From positions 186,001-250,000 of the forward strand of contig NC_089194.1 of the NCBI RefSeq assembly GCF_947507565.1: a stretch of 64,000 bases of DNA, written 5' to 3'. This DNA comes from Oscarella lobularis (Eukaryota; Porifera; Homoscleromorpha; Homosclerophorida; Oscarellidae). Positions 12,908-23,822 of the stretch are shown here, piece by piece; positions within the stretch are counted from its first letter, which is position 1; each line of letters opens with the position of its first letter. The position numbers and the translations under genes are program-made. The notes beneath the pieces are model-generated. The model was not told the origin of the DNA. It worked only from the letters and a program-made list of their open reading frames with translations, and ran no database searches.

Positions 12908-13018
12908 GCACATACATCAAAATTCTTTCTATGTGCATACATCAAAGAAGAGAAAAACATAAACATTAATACTACTCATGAAGACCTACGCTGCATGAGC
13001 AAGTAAAGGAGACAAACA
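12908..13018 (+). repeat. About 115-bp element shared by two adjacent 3' flanks, copy 2
   Basis: This is the second copy of the element at 9888-10004. It ends about 30 bp from the stop codon of the receptor tyrosine kinase. Confidence 0.8.
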
Positions 13019-13047
13019 GTAGGAGCGCAAACGCGTCTGCTAATAAA

Positions 13048-16000
13048 TTAGATAGAAGACTGGGAAGAATGAGTTTCTTCGATAACGTCTGATCCTGACT
13101 CCTCTAATGCCATTGTCAAGTCGAGCTCCAAAAATGGAACGTCAAGATTCAGATACTTGCTTGGATTTTGTTCTTCGAGCATTTTACCTAGTAGCTCAGA
13201 AAGACGGCTGAACGTCGGACGCTTTTCTGGATTAGCGTTCCAACAGTCTGACATCGTCTTGTATCTGAAAAAGAGAATAAAAAGAATTAGAATTGTTTAT
13301 TATTAAAACCAGAAATTATAAATTTGAGACGAACAGCTCTTTGCAGCAGTTTCCAGGGCGAGATAGTCGATTGCCTTTACGCAAATGCAGTAGGAGATCT
13401 CGGCTAGAAATGCAAGGATAAGGAAAGTTTCCTAGCAAAAAGAAAATATCTTTTGAACAAAAAAAACGATTATACCGACCGAGCGTAAATACTTCCCACA
13501 TAACAACTCCAAAAGACCATCTAGAAAAGAGATTACAAGACAATTAAATAGGAACCAGGTTTTTACACGTCTGTTTGTAGACTGAAAACACGCTTTTCAA
13601 TTGCCTCTATAGACATCCATCGGAAAGGAAGCCGCCTCGCCGTTTTGTAAGAATAGATGCCGTCGTGGTAGACGGCTCTCGCTAGTCCGAAGTCTGATAC
13701 TTTGAGCAGATTTTCCTCGCAGACAAGCACGTTCCGACAGGCCAAGTCGCGATGGACGACATCTTTACCTGCCAGATATTCCTAAACAAATAAGAAGATT
13801 TGTCTAGTAAACATATGATATTCTGTCTCAGTGGTGTTGTTTCGCACCATTCCCGATGCAATTTGCCAAGTGAATGACAAGAGATCAAGAGCGGTAAATT
13901 CAATCTGCGACGCGGCTTCGCTTTCGTCTTTATCGTTCGACGCGACGGCTTTCACATCTTTCGTGAGATCATAGAGGACTACAATTTCGTCTTCATCACG
14001 ACCAGTAGCACGCTTTGTTGTCTCTTCGTTGGCTTTCCAAGGCTTGGGAAGATTCATGGGCTGAATTGCCTTGGATTCCTGGACATAAAAAATGAAAAAA
14101 ACGTGTTACAAAACAGCTATTGAGATTGACACTAGAGGACATCGCCAATTATTCGTTCTCGGTAATCAAAATTTAAAGATTTTTGACAGTTCACCGATCA
14201 ACTTTAGGGAAACTACTCTTAGTTATTTAAAAATCAGCATCTTCTCTTAACTCAAGCTTCTACTAAGGCGTGTAGCATTTTTATAAAGCCGAAACTATTA
14301 GGTTCGCAATATAAATCGCTGAATAAATGACGATACCCTAAAAAAACCAACGATATAGACTGCACACACTTTGGGTCGGCTATTTCTGAGATAGTCAAGT
14401 AGATTTCCTTGACAACAGTATTCTAAAAGTAGGCAAAACGGCTCGCTCAGCGTAATGCATCCAATCATGCCAACAATATGCTGATGCTTCCCGATTTTTT
14501 TCATCAGCTTAATTTCTTCTAAGAAGTCAGTCTCCGAGTCGTGCTGATACGTTTCTAAGAACATCATCAAAAATGAAATAATGAAAATCTAGAAGCTTAA
14601 TTAATAACGAAAGAGAAACAATACTTTACAAACGACGAAGAAAGCGCTTATTACCTTTTAGAACTTTACAAGCCACAACAGATATCATTGATTTGTCATT
14701 CTTGGCACGACCTCGCATTTTTGGCGGATGGAGAGAAGTATGATATAGTTTTGCTTTGAAGACAAGGCCAAAAAAGCCTTTGCCAATCGGCTCCTGAAGC
14801 AAGAGATTTCCGCGACTGATTTCCCAGTCGTCGGACATTTCGACAAAATCAAAACTAATCCCGTTACCAGATCGACGCTTTCTGCGCCGATAAATCAAGA
14901 CGCTAGCAGCAAGAAGTAAACACAAGAAAAAGACAGAAAAAACGACAGCAACAGTGATTGTCTTAGGAAACGGCAAAGCAGATACAACTATATAAATAGC
15001 AAAAAGACACGGCTCAAAAGACGTGCAAATACTTCAATTTAGTGCACTTACCTTCGCAGTGGGTCCCGTTCCCAGTATATCCGTCGATGCACTGACACTC
15101 GTACGAACGAAAGAAATTCAAGCAATCGGCAAAGTGATGACAAATGTTGGCCCCATCAACCGTGTTGCATTCATTAACGTCTATGCAAGTCTCTCCACTC
15201 CGAGTGAGACCGCTTAGACACGTACAGTTAAAGGTACCCGTAGCATTGCTGCAATTTCCCCATTGCTGGCAAACCGGTGCAGAAAGTTCTGTCGTTGCTC
15301 GAGAATCAAAGCTGTATCCCTCCCTACAAACGCATTTATAGCCTCCAACGGTGTTGATGCAACGATGAGCAAGGTCGTCACACTGCAAGTCTAATCCTTT
15401 ATCGCATTCGTTCAAGTCCGAACAGGCAACACCGTCGCCGATAAAACCAAATTTGCACAGGCAATCGAATGATCCTATAGTGTTGCTGCAGTTAGCAAAA
15501 TCGTGACAGTCATCTAAACCAGAAGTGCATTCGTTAATGTCCGTGCATAACACGCCGTCTCCAGCAAAGCCACTCCGGCACGTGCACTTGAAACTTCCCT
15601 CGGTGTTGGTGCACAAGGCATCGGCGTGACAAGTGTTATTGCGAAAAGAACATTCGTTTACATCTTCACAAGCGACACCGTCACCAGAGAAACCAACCAT
15701 GCAAACGCATTCAAACGACCCTGGAGTATTGTGGCAGCTGGCGTATTGGTGACAGTCGTCGTCGAAAGTGCATTCGTTGACGTCCGCGCATACGATACCG
15801 TCACCAACATAGCCACTTCGGCAAGTGCACGTGAAACTTCCTAAGGTGTCCGTGCACGAGGCATCTGGGTGACAGTTGTCAATATGAGAGAAGCACTCGT
15901 TGACATCGTCGCAGCGCATAGCTCCTGTTGGACAGTTGCATCGAACGCCTTCCCAAGTAGTCACGCACACAGAACTTTCATTGCATGTAACGTTTTCGAC

Positions 16001-18780
16001 TAGGCATTCATCGGACCGACCAGCCGAAATAAAAGTCCATTCACCGGGTAATATTTCTTTTGCGACAGGACCTCCTCCGGAGCAGAAAGTCGTCGAGCCA
16101 ACCACGACACCTTCTTCAAATACGATTTCATACTCTTCTCCTTGCTGGTATGAATTTTGTTGCGTGCTGTCTAGTTGGAAAAGAACAGTTCTAGAATCGG
16201 CGCTAATGTTTACTACACTCCCGTTTGAAGAGTCGACCTGCTGGATAAGTGCACCGCTCTTGACGTGATAAACAAAGATGTACCGAGGACCAACAGTAGG
16301 TTTCTTAATCTAAATAAAAGGATCTAAGGCTGATAGCAATAAAATCCCACCCCGGGCATTATAAAAGTAATATAATTTAAAAAATTATTTATCTCTACGA
16401 CACCTACGTCTTGGTTGAATGATATACTTGCTACGGCATTAGAAACCACTTTGCCATGAAAGAGAGGTGTCGCGATTCGGGTACTTAAAATTGGACGTGG
16501 TTGCTCCACTGGAAGACAACAAAGTGCTATAGTTCTCTACTATAAAACAACTCGTACGTACCAAAAGTGACAATAGAAAAGCAGACTTGACTAGACGGAG
16601 ATCTACGTATATAACATACCATTAGACATTGACCAATGCACAGGTAAATTAATAAAAACCGTGCGTCGTCCAGGAATTGAAAGCACATGACGTAATAGCG
16701 ATTGTCTTGTTCCACATCAGGCGACCAAGCAAACGTAACGAACTTAGTTCCGTTTCCTTTATCGACTAAATCAGTCGCCGTCATACCTCGCGGAAGAGCA
16801 TAGGCCGCTTCGACAGTCCTGCATGCAAGCAAAGATTGAAATTAGGAATACTGCATCTCCAGGTTTACTCATGATTTGGAAAATCCGAATGTTCAACTAT
16901 GATATCAAGAGACAGATTACCGCCGCTTTTGACAGCAAAACAGCGAGTCTGCTCGCGCGGAATGTGAACTTGTTCGGGGAAAGTAGGACGCGACTGGCAC
17001 GCGGTTCCTGTGTCAACGACGTCGATGAACCACTGAAGGGGAACGCTGCTCAAGGCATTCGTTCTCGCCAAGTCAGTGGGATAGAAATCCTCAAGTTGAA
17101 CTGCAACCGAGTAGAAACCAGCTAAAAAGGAATTCCACGCGATTTTGCATTCCTCCTGTAGTACAGAGATTAGTAATTAAACTAAAATACGTTATGTAAA
17201 ATAAAATTTTGCTGGGCACGTGCACAAAACGTTTTAGGCGCGCACAACACATCTACATGATCTGTTTAATGTACTAGCTGATATCTAAACAACCATGATT
17301 AGGTAAACACCTTGGTGTAAAATCGATTTCGAAGGTGTTCACAGAATCAAACGAACTGTGATCAACGCGAACTATTTAATTAAAAGAAACTTTAAAGCGA
17401 TCTGAAGTAGGTCTCTAAAAACGCTTCAAAAATTAGACAGACATATTATGCACTTGCCTCAAGTAGCGTTGCGTTAAAGATTCCCTTTGGCTCGTTATTC
17501 TCCAAGCACGCCGACCCACACTCGTCCTTATGGGGATCCGCACTGGAAAGCGCCCATCGACATTTGACGTCGTCACCATCAGGATCGAAATTGAAAAGGC
17601 TGACCATCGAATTACATCCGAGTGCCACGAAAAGTACGGGAACGACGTCGGTGACAGGACTTTGGTTGATTCTACCGCGATTCACGACGCTGGCGTTGTC
17701 GTCGCGCAGCACAAACGAGATTCGCGATTGAAATCGAACGTCTGCTCCCAAATCGTTTACCGCATTCAAACGACAACACGAATATATAGCATCAAAATCA
17801 TTCCTATCAAAATAATCTCAACCCTTTAAACATTAAAGTACGTTATCCTTACCCAATAACAAATTCTTTACCGGCGGCAGATGGAAAGAAATAAACGAAC
17901 GTGTTGACACCAGACGACACATCATCAGCAGTGCCAAACAAGGTGCAGACGTAGTTCATTGTAAAGGGCAGTAGCTCTTGACCGCAATTGCGAGATAGAC
18001 ATCGAAAATTCACCGCCTGACCGCGAAGTTTTTGCTGCCTTATTGCAGCGTCAGTGCACACGCTGTTCGCTTTTTGTGTTCTCAACGAAATACGAAAATT
18101 AAAACGAATCTAGAAAAATATATACATAATTAGAATCGAAATTGAATTAAATCGATTATTAAAAACATTTTGGTTGTTTGGAAAGCGGTATTGTCCAGAC
18201 AACGATAGTTCATGTACCTGCGCAGCTTATACCGTTTAGAGAAGGCAACAAACTGATTTGATTAATCTCATTAGTGACAGCCAAGGGATATCGTTACATC
18301 GTTCCCTGTTTCAGATAATATCTCTCTAAAAATCCACAGCAACGCTAAAAATCGATATCCGATTTTGTTTGTGCACTTTTAATTAAAAGGGATCTTAAAG
18401 AACTTTGTTTTGCCTGTCTCACAAATTGGTAGGCGGCTCCGTAGACTCCGGAACTTAGCAGATCAATTACGGAAGTTACGAAAGCAATCCTTACGCCCTA
18501 CTGCTCTTCGTTTGAGTAAGCGCCTGTCTCGATCTATACTCCCATCGTAACAACTAAGTAAGCTAAATGAATGCCATGGGAACACTTACTGCTCTAAGAT
18601 AGTTTATGCACTTCCAACGCATGCTAGACGCATGATAGATCGTAGGGTTCATACCGTTCCTCTGCCGTTGACTTTGTCGTCTACCGAGTGAAAATTCATT
18701 GTGAATCCACGAATATCAGATTGTGCGTAATTCAGAACTATTTCCACAGCAAAAGCAACGTAGGCATAAGCTGAAAACAT
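13048..18780 (-). CDS. Receptor tyrosine kinase with EGF-like repeats
   Basis: Translation starts at 18780 with a short signal peptide; an intron of about 540 bp follows. The N-terminal ectodomain (exons at about 18115-16120) contains segments such as CKIAWNSFLAGFY and DPDGDDVKCRWA that I cannot assign to a named domain. The exon at 16105-15014 carries about seven EGF-like repeats, most with the calcium-binding DVNEC start, one lacking its first half. A transmembrane helix (VVFSVFFLCLLLAASVLIY) precedes RRRKRR. The kinase is complete: glycine loop GKGFFGLVF, VACKVLK lysine, alpha-C glutamate in FLEEIKLMKKI, HRDLACRN, DFGLAR and PFRWMS. An acidic kinase insert of about 60 residues sits between the lobes. 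The short tail has no tyrosine after the catalytic domain apart from NPSKYLNL. It should be an active single-pass receptor; the ligand is unknown. Confidence 0.85.
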
Positions 18781-21430
18781 CCTTTATTCACTTGACGGGC
18801 GTATCTAAGAAATCGATAAAATCCCGTATTAGAAAAGGCAAAAAGTTTGTTTATTTAATTGTCAAGCAGTAGGACTTTCTCCGCAAAAGAGCAGTAGGCA
18901 TTATAAAGTCGTCTGAGAAAAGCATTACCCTAAGTCTTGCCTATTGTGTGTTCGCAGGGAAAGAAGGCGTTCCTAAGGGAAGCACTTAGGTTCCGCGTAA
19001 GCTATCCAATAACGCTAAGATACTCGTAACTTTAGGAGGCGTTATGTGTTGGAACACCGTTCGCGGTACGCGCGCAAAAAGCGGCGAAAGTAAGCAGTAC
19101 ATCTATGCATATCACCTGACCTGTTTGTGTGCGAATGCATGGCCTTGTTCGTTTATGTTTACGTATATCGACATAAGGAATGCTTTATGGCTATAATTGC
19201 CTTGTCACGCCAGTGGTTTGCAACCAGCGACCAGAAATCCATTTGTCCAAAAGGCAACGGTGAAACGCGCTTGGAAGGCTTTCAGAAAAAAAGAAACGTC
19301 CGGAGCGTATACGGGTAGTTCAAATAAGGGACAGCACGATCATTTTTCACAGCTCTTTTCTTCTAGTGAACGGAACTTTTCTTTCAACTAGATATATGCG
19401 AGTTGCATTTTTAGACTATTTAAATTGGGTGCACCATGCGTAAAAGTTACCTTGTTGACCGTTGTGCTAACGTTCACGCTTATTTTTCGCCTAAGAGAAT
19501 CAGACTGAAATTTATTTCGGTCGTACATTTTTAAAGACAAAGTCTGCTTCTACTTACTCTTTTAGCGAATAAATGTTCTAAAGAGAAATGACTAATATTC
19601 ATCACATACAAATCGCAGTACCGCTGTGCTTTGCAAAACCACAGCCAGCAGCGGAGAGTTAACAAGTTTGATTGCTGCTGACCTAAAAATAGACATCCAA
19701 AGCGCCAATTAAAACTCTGGATCAGATAAAGTGTATGAATACCTTCAATTTTGACTAGCCATTACTTCTTCAACTGTGAAATTTGCCAAACACGATAAAT
19801 AACGATGAGATGCCGATCCTTGGAAGCGGAAGGGCATTGATAAGTGGGAGACATGAAGAAGGAAAATACCTCGCTCTCACCGGGTTACAGATTTGCTTTG
19901 GATCTGAAGGCGGCTGTTATAGGTATCGACCCCGAATACTTGGCGACTGCCGGTCAGAGGCCTCTGAATGAAGAAATCATTAAAAAATGCTAGGCTCGAT
20001 CGAGTCAGGAAGAATTGACCGAGTTTCTCATAGGTCGAGACGTCAAATGTACTGCATATATGGAGTTGTTGATGCCACAATATGTACGTTCGCCCCTAAG
20101 GAAAAATTATTGTCTGGCTGACTTTTGGTCTACGTGCATGCTTACTCATCAATCAACTGCACTGAGATTGTAACGTACTCTGTCATTGAAGCAGTGAGTA
20201 GACGTTCTAGGCTGTCACGGAGCGCTTATCATCTTGAGGAAAAGTTTCGGCCGGTGGAAGATCAATCGATATCCGGGAGGGCAGGAAGAAACCAGCGTCA
20301 TTTGCTCCCTTCGAAAAGGGTTGACACCCTTTTCGCCGTTTACTAAATACGCCATGAGACGATCGAAGTTTTGACTTTCTGATTCGACACTATTCTTCGC
20401 ACCGCATTCTTGGCCTTCTTCCACTTTTTTCGGATAACGTCGAATATGTGAAGACACGGTTTCTTTATCTTCTATGAAAGGCTAGATAAAAACAGACGTG
20501 AAAAGCCATCGGGTGCAAGCGGCCGTGGGTGTAGCACAACCTTCAACGACTTCAAGAAGCAGACGATGGGCAATAGATAAAGAAACAGCCACGTGATTTT
20601 CTAAACATGGAAGCTGAGCAAAAGCGTGGCTACGTAACCAGTTATTAGTCGAGTCTTTACACCAAGCGCCAGCACGAATTGCATCGGCAATCTGATACAC
20701 TCCTTGCTGGCCTTCCACTGGATAGCACAGTTCCAAGAACGTAAGAATTTCAATTGCTTCGTCGGCTGTCCTCAAACCAATCAAAAGCCCAGCACAAGCC
20801 TAGAAAAAAAATAGACACAATGTCATATATTCCTTCTTTTGATCTTTCCTACTTGTTTTATTCGCTGGACGAAAGTCTTTCTCCGGGGGAGCTACGAACG
20901 TCTTGAAATCAATAATTAAATTCTGCTACAAATTATGTACTAAAAACTTGTGCTACAATAATTAACACCTTCATTTGTATCGAAAGAAAAATTCTCACAG
21001 CTTTTTTGACCGTCTTCGACGTCGCCGTGACGACAAGCGGCATCGTGGAAAACACCTCGCAGAGCGACGCAACGTACATCATAATCGACTTTTCGTTCTC
21101 GGGAACGAGCAGACAACGACGTTCGTTCGAGATTATTTACGGCGACGAGTCGGGACGCCGCCCATACTGTCAGTGCAGCAGTAGACACAACAAACAGGTT
21201 CCCAACAAGCGAAGCTAGCCGAGTCTAGAAGATTTACAAAGCCCTTGGCGGTTCTCGGCAAAAAGAGCGTGCAAAAAGGGAAGCAACGGTTTTGGTGATA
21301 CGGGTCTTCTCTTTACCCATGTGATTGAATCGTTCATTATCAACGGTCGTTTCGAAATGAGTTCTAATGAAGAGAAGGGTAAGAGACTCATCTGTTGGAT
21401 TTAATTCACACCCTTGTCGTTTTTTATCAA
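18781..21430. other. Mostly intergenic stretch with gene fragments
   Basis: No complete gene could be assembled. A possible decayed exon on + lies near 19880-20090 (one frame reads IGIDPEYLATAGQRPLNEE, then a stop). A minus-strand fragment at 20215-20784 has a relative at about 30050-30190. The segment 20940-21220 has open frames on both strands without recognisable motifs. Confidence 0.4.
20215..20784 (-). CDS. Hypothetical protein fragment with a partial paralogue at 30 kb
   Basis: Two reading frames, 20784-20482 and 20457-20215, may be consecutive exons. The first contains a helical stretch with SHAFAQLPCLENHVAVSLS; the same residues with few changes (SHAFSQLPCLENHVTVSLP) are encoded on the minus strand near 30080-30180. 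Conservation of the protein frame in two places argues that it derives from a real coding family. I do not recognise the family. Upstream and downstream exons are not identified, so this may be a relic. Confidence 0.3.
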
Positions 21431-22981
21431 ATGTTCCAGCTGAATTGAATTCTTATTAGAATCAATCATAAGCTAAAAAGATAAATAGTTTAATAATAAA
21501 TATAACATTAAACCTGTAAAAAGAAAACGAGTAAATACAAATTATAAAGCTGCTAATAAAATAAAAAACCTATAAACAAAATAAAAAACCTGAGAAAATG
21601 AAAAGAAGTGAACCAAGAACAAAAAAAGTACAAGTAACCTGTAAACAAAACCTAAAAAGAAAGTAATAACCTGGGACCAAAATAAAAACCTGAAAAGTAA
21701 ATTTAAAATCTGCAAACAGAAGAAAAACCTAAAAAGGAAATAAAAACCTGTAAACAAAATAAAAAGCTGTAAAGAAAATAAAAACCTGCAATAATGATAA
21801 AAACCTGCAAAGAAAATAAAAATCTGCATGAAAATTAAAGACTGGCATGGAAAATAAAAACCTGCATGGAAAATAAGAAAACCTACTAAACTACCCTAAA
21901 AAATAAAAAAATCGCGTGATAAAAACCTATATTACCTCATCAATCCATTGACCTAAAATATGCCTATATACTAATCAACCTAGATTACCTCAAAAATCCA
22001 TTGAAAAATGGTCTAAAGCACGTGGCGGTTGCTAGCTACAGCACGTGGGGGAGAAGGAGGTACAAGCCTACTACACAAACCGCCCTACCCTACTAGCAAC
22101 CGCCGACTAAAACCTTAATGCAAAGGGAGCGGACCCGTGCAAACTAACGTAGTGATGCAAACCAAGCAAGAAACGGGGGAGGTTCCATATTGCCATTACA
22201 CTAAATTAACATCACCAAAGTGTTGTCCCGCTACACTCCCTGCAACGTACACAAGTGGGCTTTGTGCGCTGCAACACCACCAGCCCCCACTCGCGAACCC
22301 CAACCCGCCCTCGATTGAACTTTTGGAAACCACACCTAATTGTTAGACTGTCGGAAATTTTTCTATGCCCACGAGCGCGGGCAGTGGCATCGCAGGCACA
22401 CTCAGCGCCGTGTACGTTACAGGAAGCCCCGCCCCTTAAGTGTACGCCTACACCGTTGGGGCCCCCAATGGGGTGATGCGAACCTGGTCGTCGCGCTGGC
22501 ATCGCTCGTGCAATTTCGCGTCTCTTCTTCGTCGCCGAACTAGAGAAAAAGAAAAGGAAAATGAGATGAAACCAACGGCAGGTGCACTCGACAAGGGATT
22601 GCTAAGATGCGAGCGGATTATACGCGCGTCGCGTCGTTGCGTCCGCGCGTGGCGAAAAAAATCGCTGGAGAGAACGAACGATCACGCCGCGCATTGCTTC
22701 GACGTGCCACGCCGCTCTAGGAATGCGCGCAGCGACAGTTGGGATCGAAAACGAGAATGCTGACCGAGAAAATAAAACGGCGTACGCTTACCAAATCGCG
22801 ATGTCTCCAATGGCGTGGCAAATCCGAGCCTCCATGCGCCTCACAGCAGCCCGAGAGTCGTAGAGATGAGCATGCGGCGGCGTAGGTCTTCGGGAATCAG
22901 GATTCAGGACGGAGAGTAGAGACAAAGAAACACATCAGATGAACTCCCGGACGCGAACACCCCGCAAAAAGGAGCGACCAT
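21431..22981 (+). repeat. 1.5-kb duplicated block, copy 2
   Basis: This is a near-identical direct copy of 8262-9797, with the same A-rich minisatellite and the same GGCGGTTGCTAG / CTAGCAACCGCC pair at 22024-22035 and 22093-22104. Scattered substitutions and small indels separate the two. It again lies just 3' of a minus-strand gene end of the Fz-CRD/lamin-tail type. Confidence 0.9.
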
Positions 22982-23123
22982 GACGTAACACACAGACTTC
23001 AAAGAAGAATAGCGCTTGCTACTAGCGCCTAGAACACGATCAAGAGCGACAATACTGTACCTAGGCTATACTTCACTTGTGATTGGAAGCATTCAGGAAC
23101 GTAGAGGAGGCAAAAACAAGGTA

Positions 23124-23640
23124 TTAGAAATAGTCAAACTCGTTCAGAACCTGATATACTCCTTGCGAAGGAACAACAGTAAAGGCCCGATAAACGACTG
23201 CGTTGGCCTTCAGCACAGGAAATTCGAGAGTAATTTTCAAATGTTCGTTGTAGGAAAGTTCTGCAGTAATTTCGTCTCCCAAATTTAAAAATGAGCCGGC
23301 CTGACTTCGAGTTGTTTGGCTACAAAGAGATTTGAATAATCGCAACCAAAAATCGAGAAAGATTGTTAAACCCACATTTTTTGTGTAGAAGTCGGTATAA
23401 TGCTTACTGCTCAAGCAACGGCCAATGCGTCGGGATTTAACGTGCATTGCGCACTTCTTCTACAAGAAAGAACAACATAGGTAGACTTTTAAAATAATGC
23501 TTTTCGTAATTTGTATACTATATGATCGCAGTAAGGTGACTCGGAGAATTTTGACCTTTCCATATATTACGACTTAGACAGTAACCGTTATCATCATCAT
23601 CATCATCAGAAGCGCTTCGATTCATAACGCTGCGAGGAGA
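23124..23640 (-). pseudogene. Truncated relative of the Fz-CRD/lamin-tail gene (3' exons only)
   Basis: Three short coding segments match the last exons of the gene at 10067-12318: NIWKGQNSPSHLTA (there NLWKGQNSPSYVTA), a lysine-rich KSRRIG segment, and a final exon ending VVPSQGVYQVLNEFDYF (there VVPSRGLYEVLNEYEFE). No signal peptide, CRD or lamin-tail segment is found upstream before the next gene. A run of ATC repeats near 23590-23607 encodes extra aspartates. I infer that a segmental duplication carried the 1.5-kb block together with only the 3' part of the gene. Confidence 0.6.
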
Positions 23641-23822
23641 TCTATATCCGGTCTGACTGTACTGCATGTAGAAGGGATGTGAATGCAACATGCATATGAA
23701 TTAGAAAGAAAGAACGCTGATATACCATATTCAAAGAAAAAAGAATAGAGAGAACAACTGGAACGTACAAATAATATGAAAACAAATTGATCATTAGCCA
23801 CAACATGCATACAGTCCTACCA

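Larger units (their letters stand above)
12319..13047. other. Intergenic between two minus-strand genes, holding two repeats
   Basis: The spacer separates the kinase stop from the next gene's start. It contains a dispersed TTATCCGGGATAT-family repeat (12675-12830) and copy 2 of the shared 3'-flank element. I see no further gene. Confidence 0.6.
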
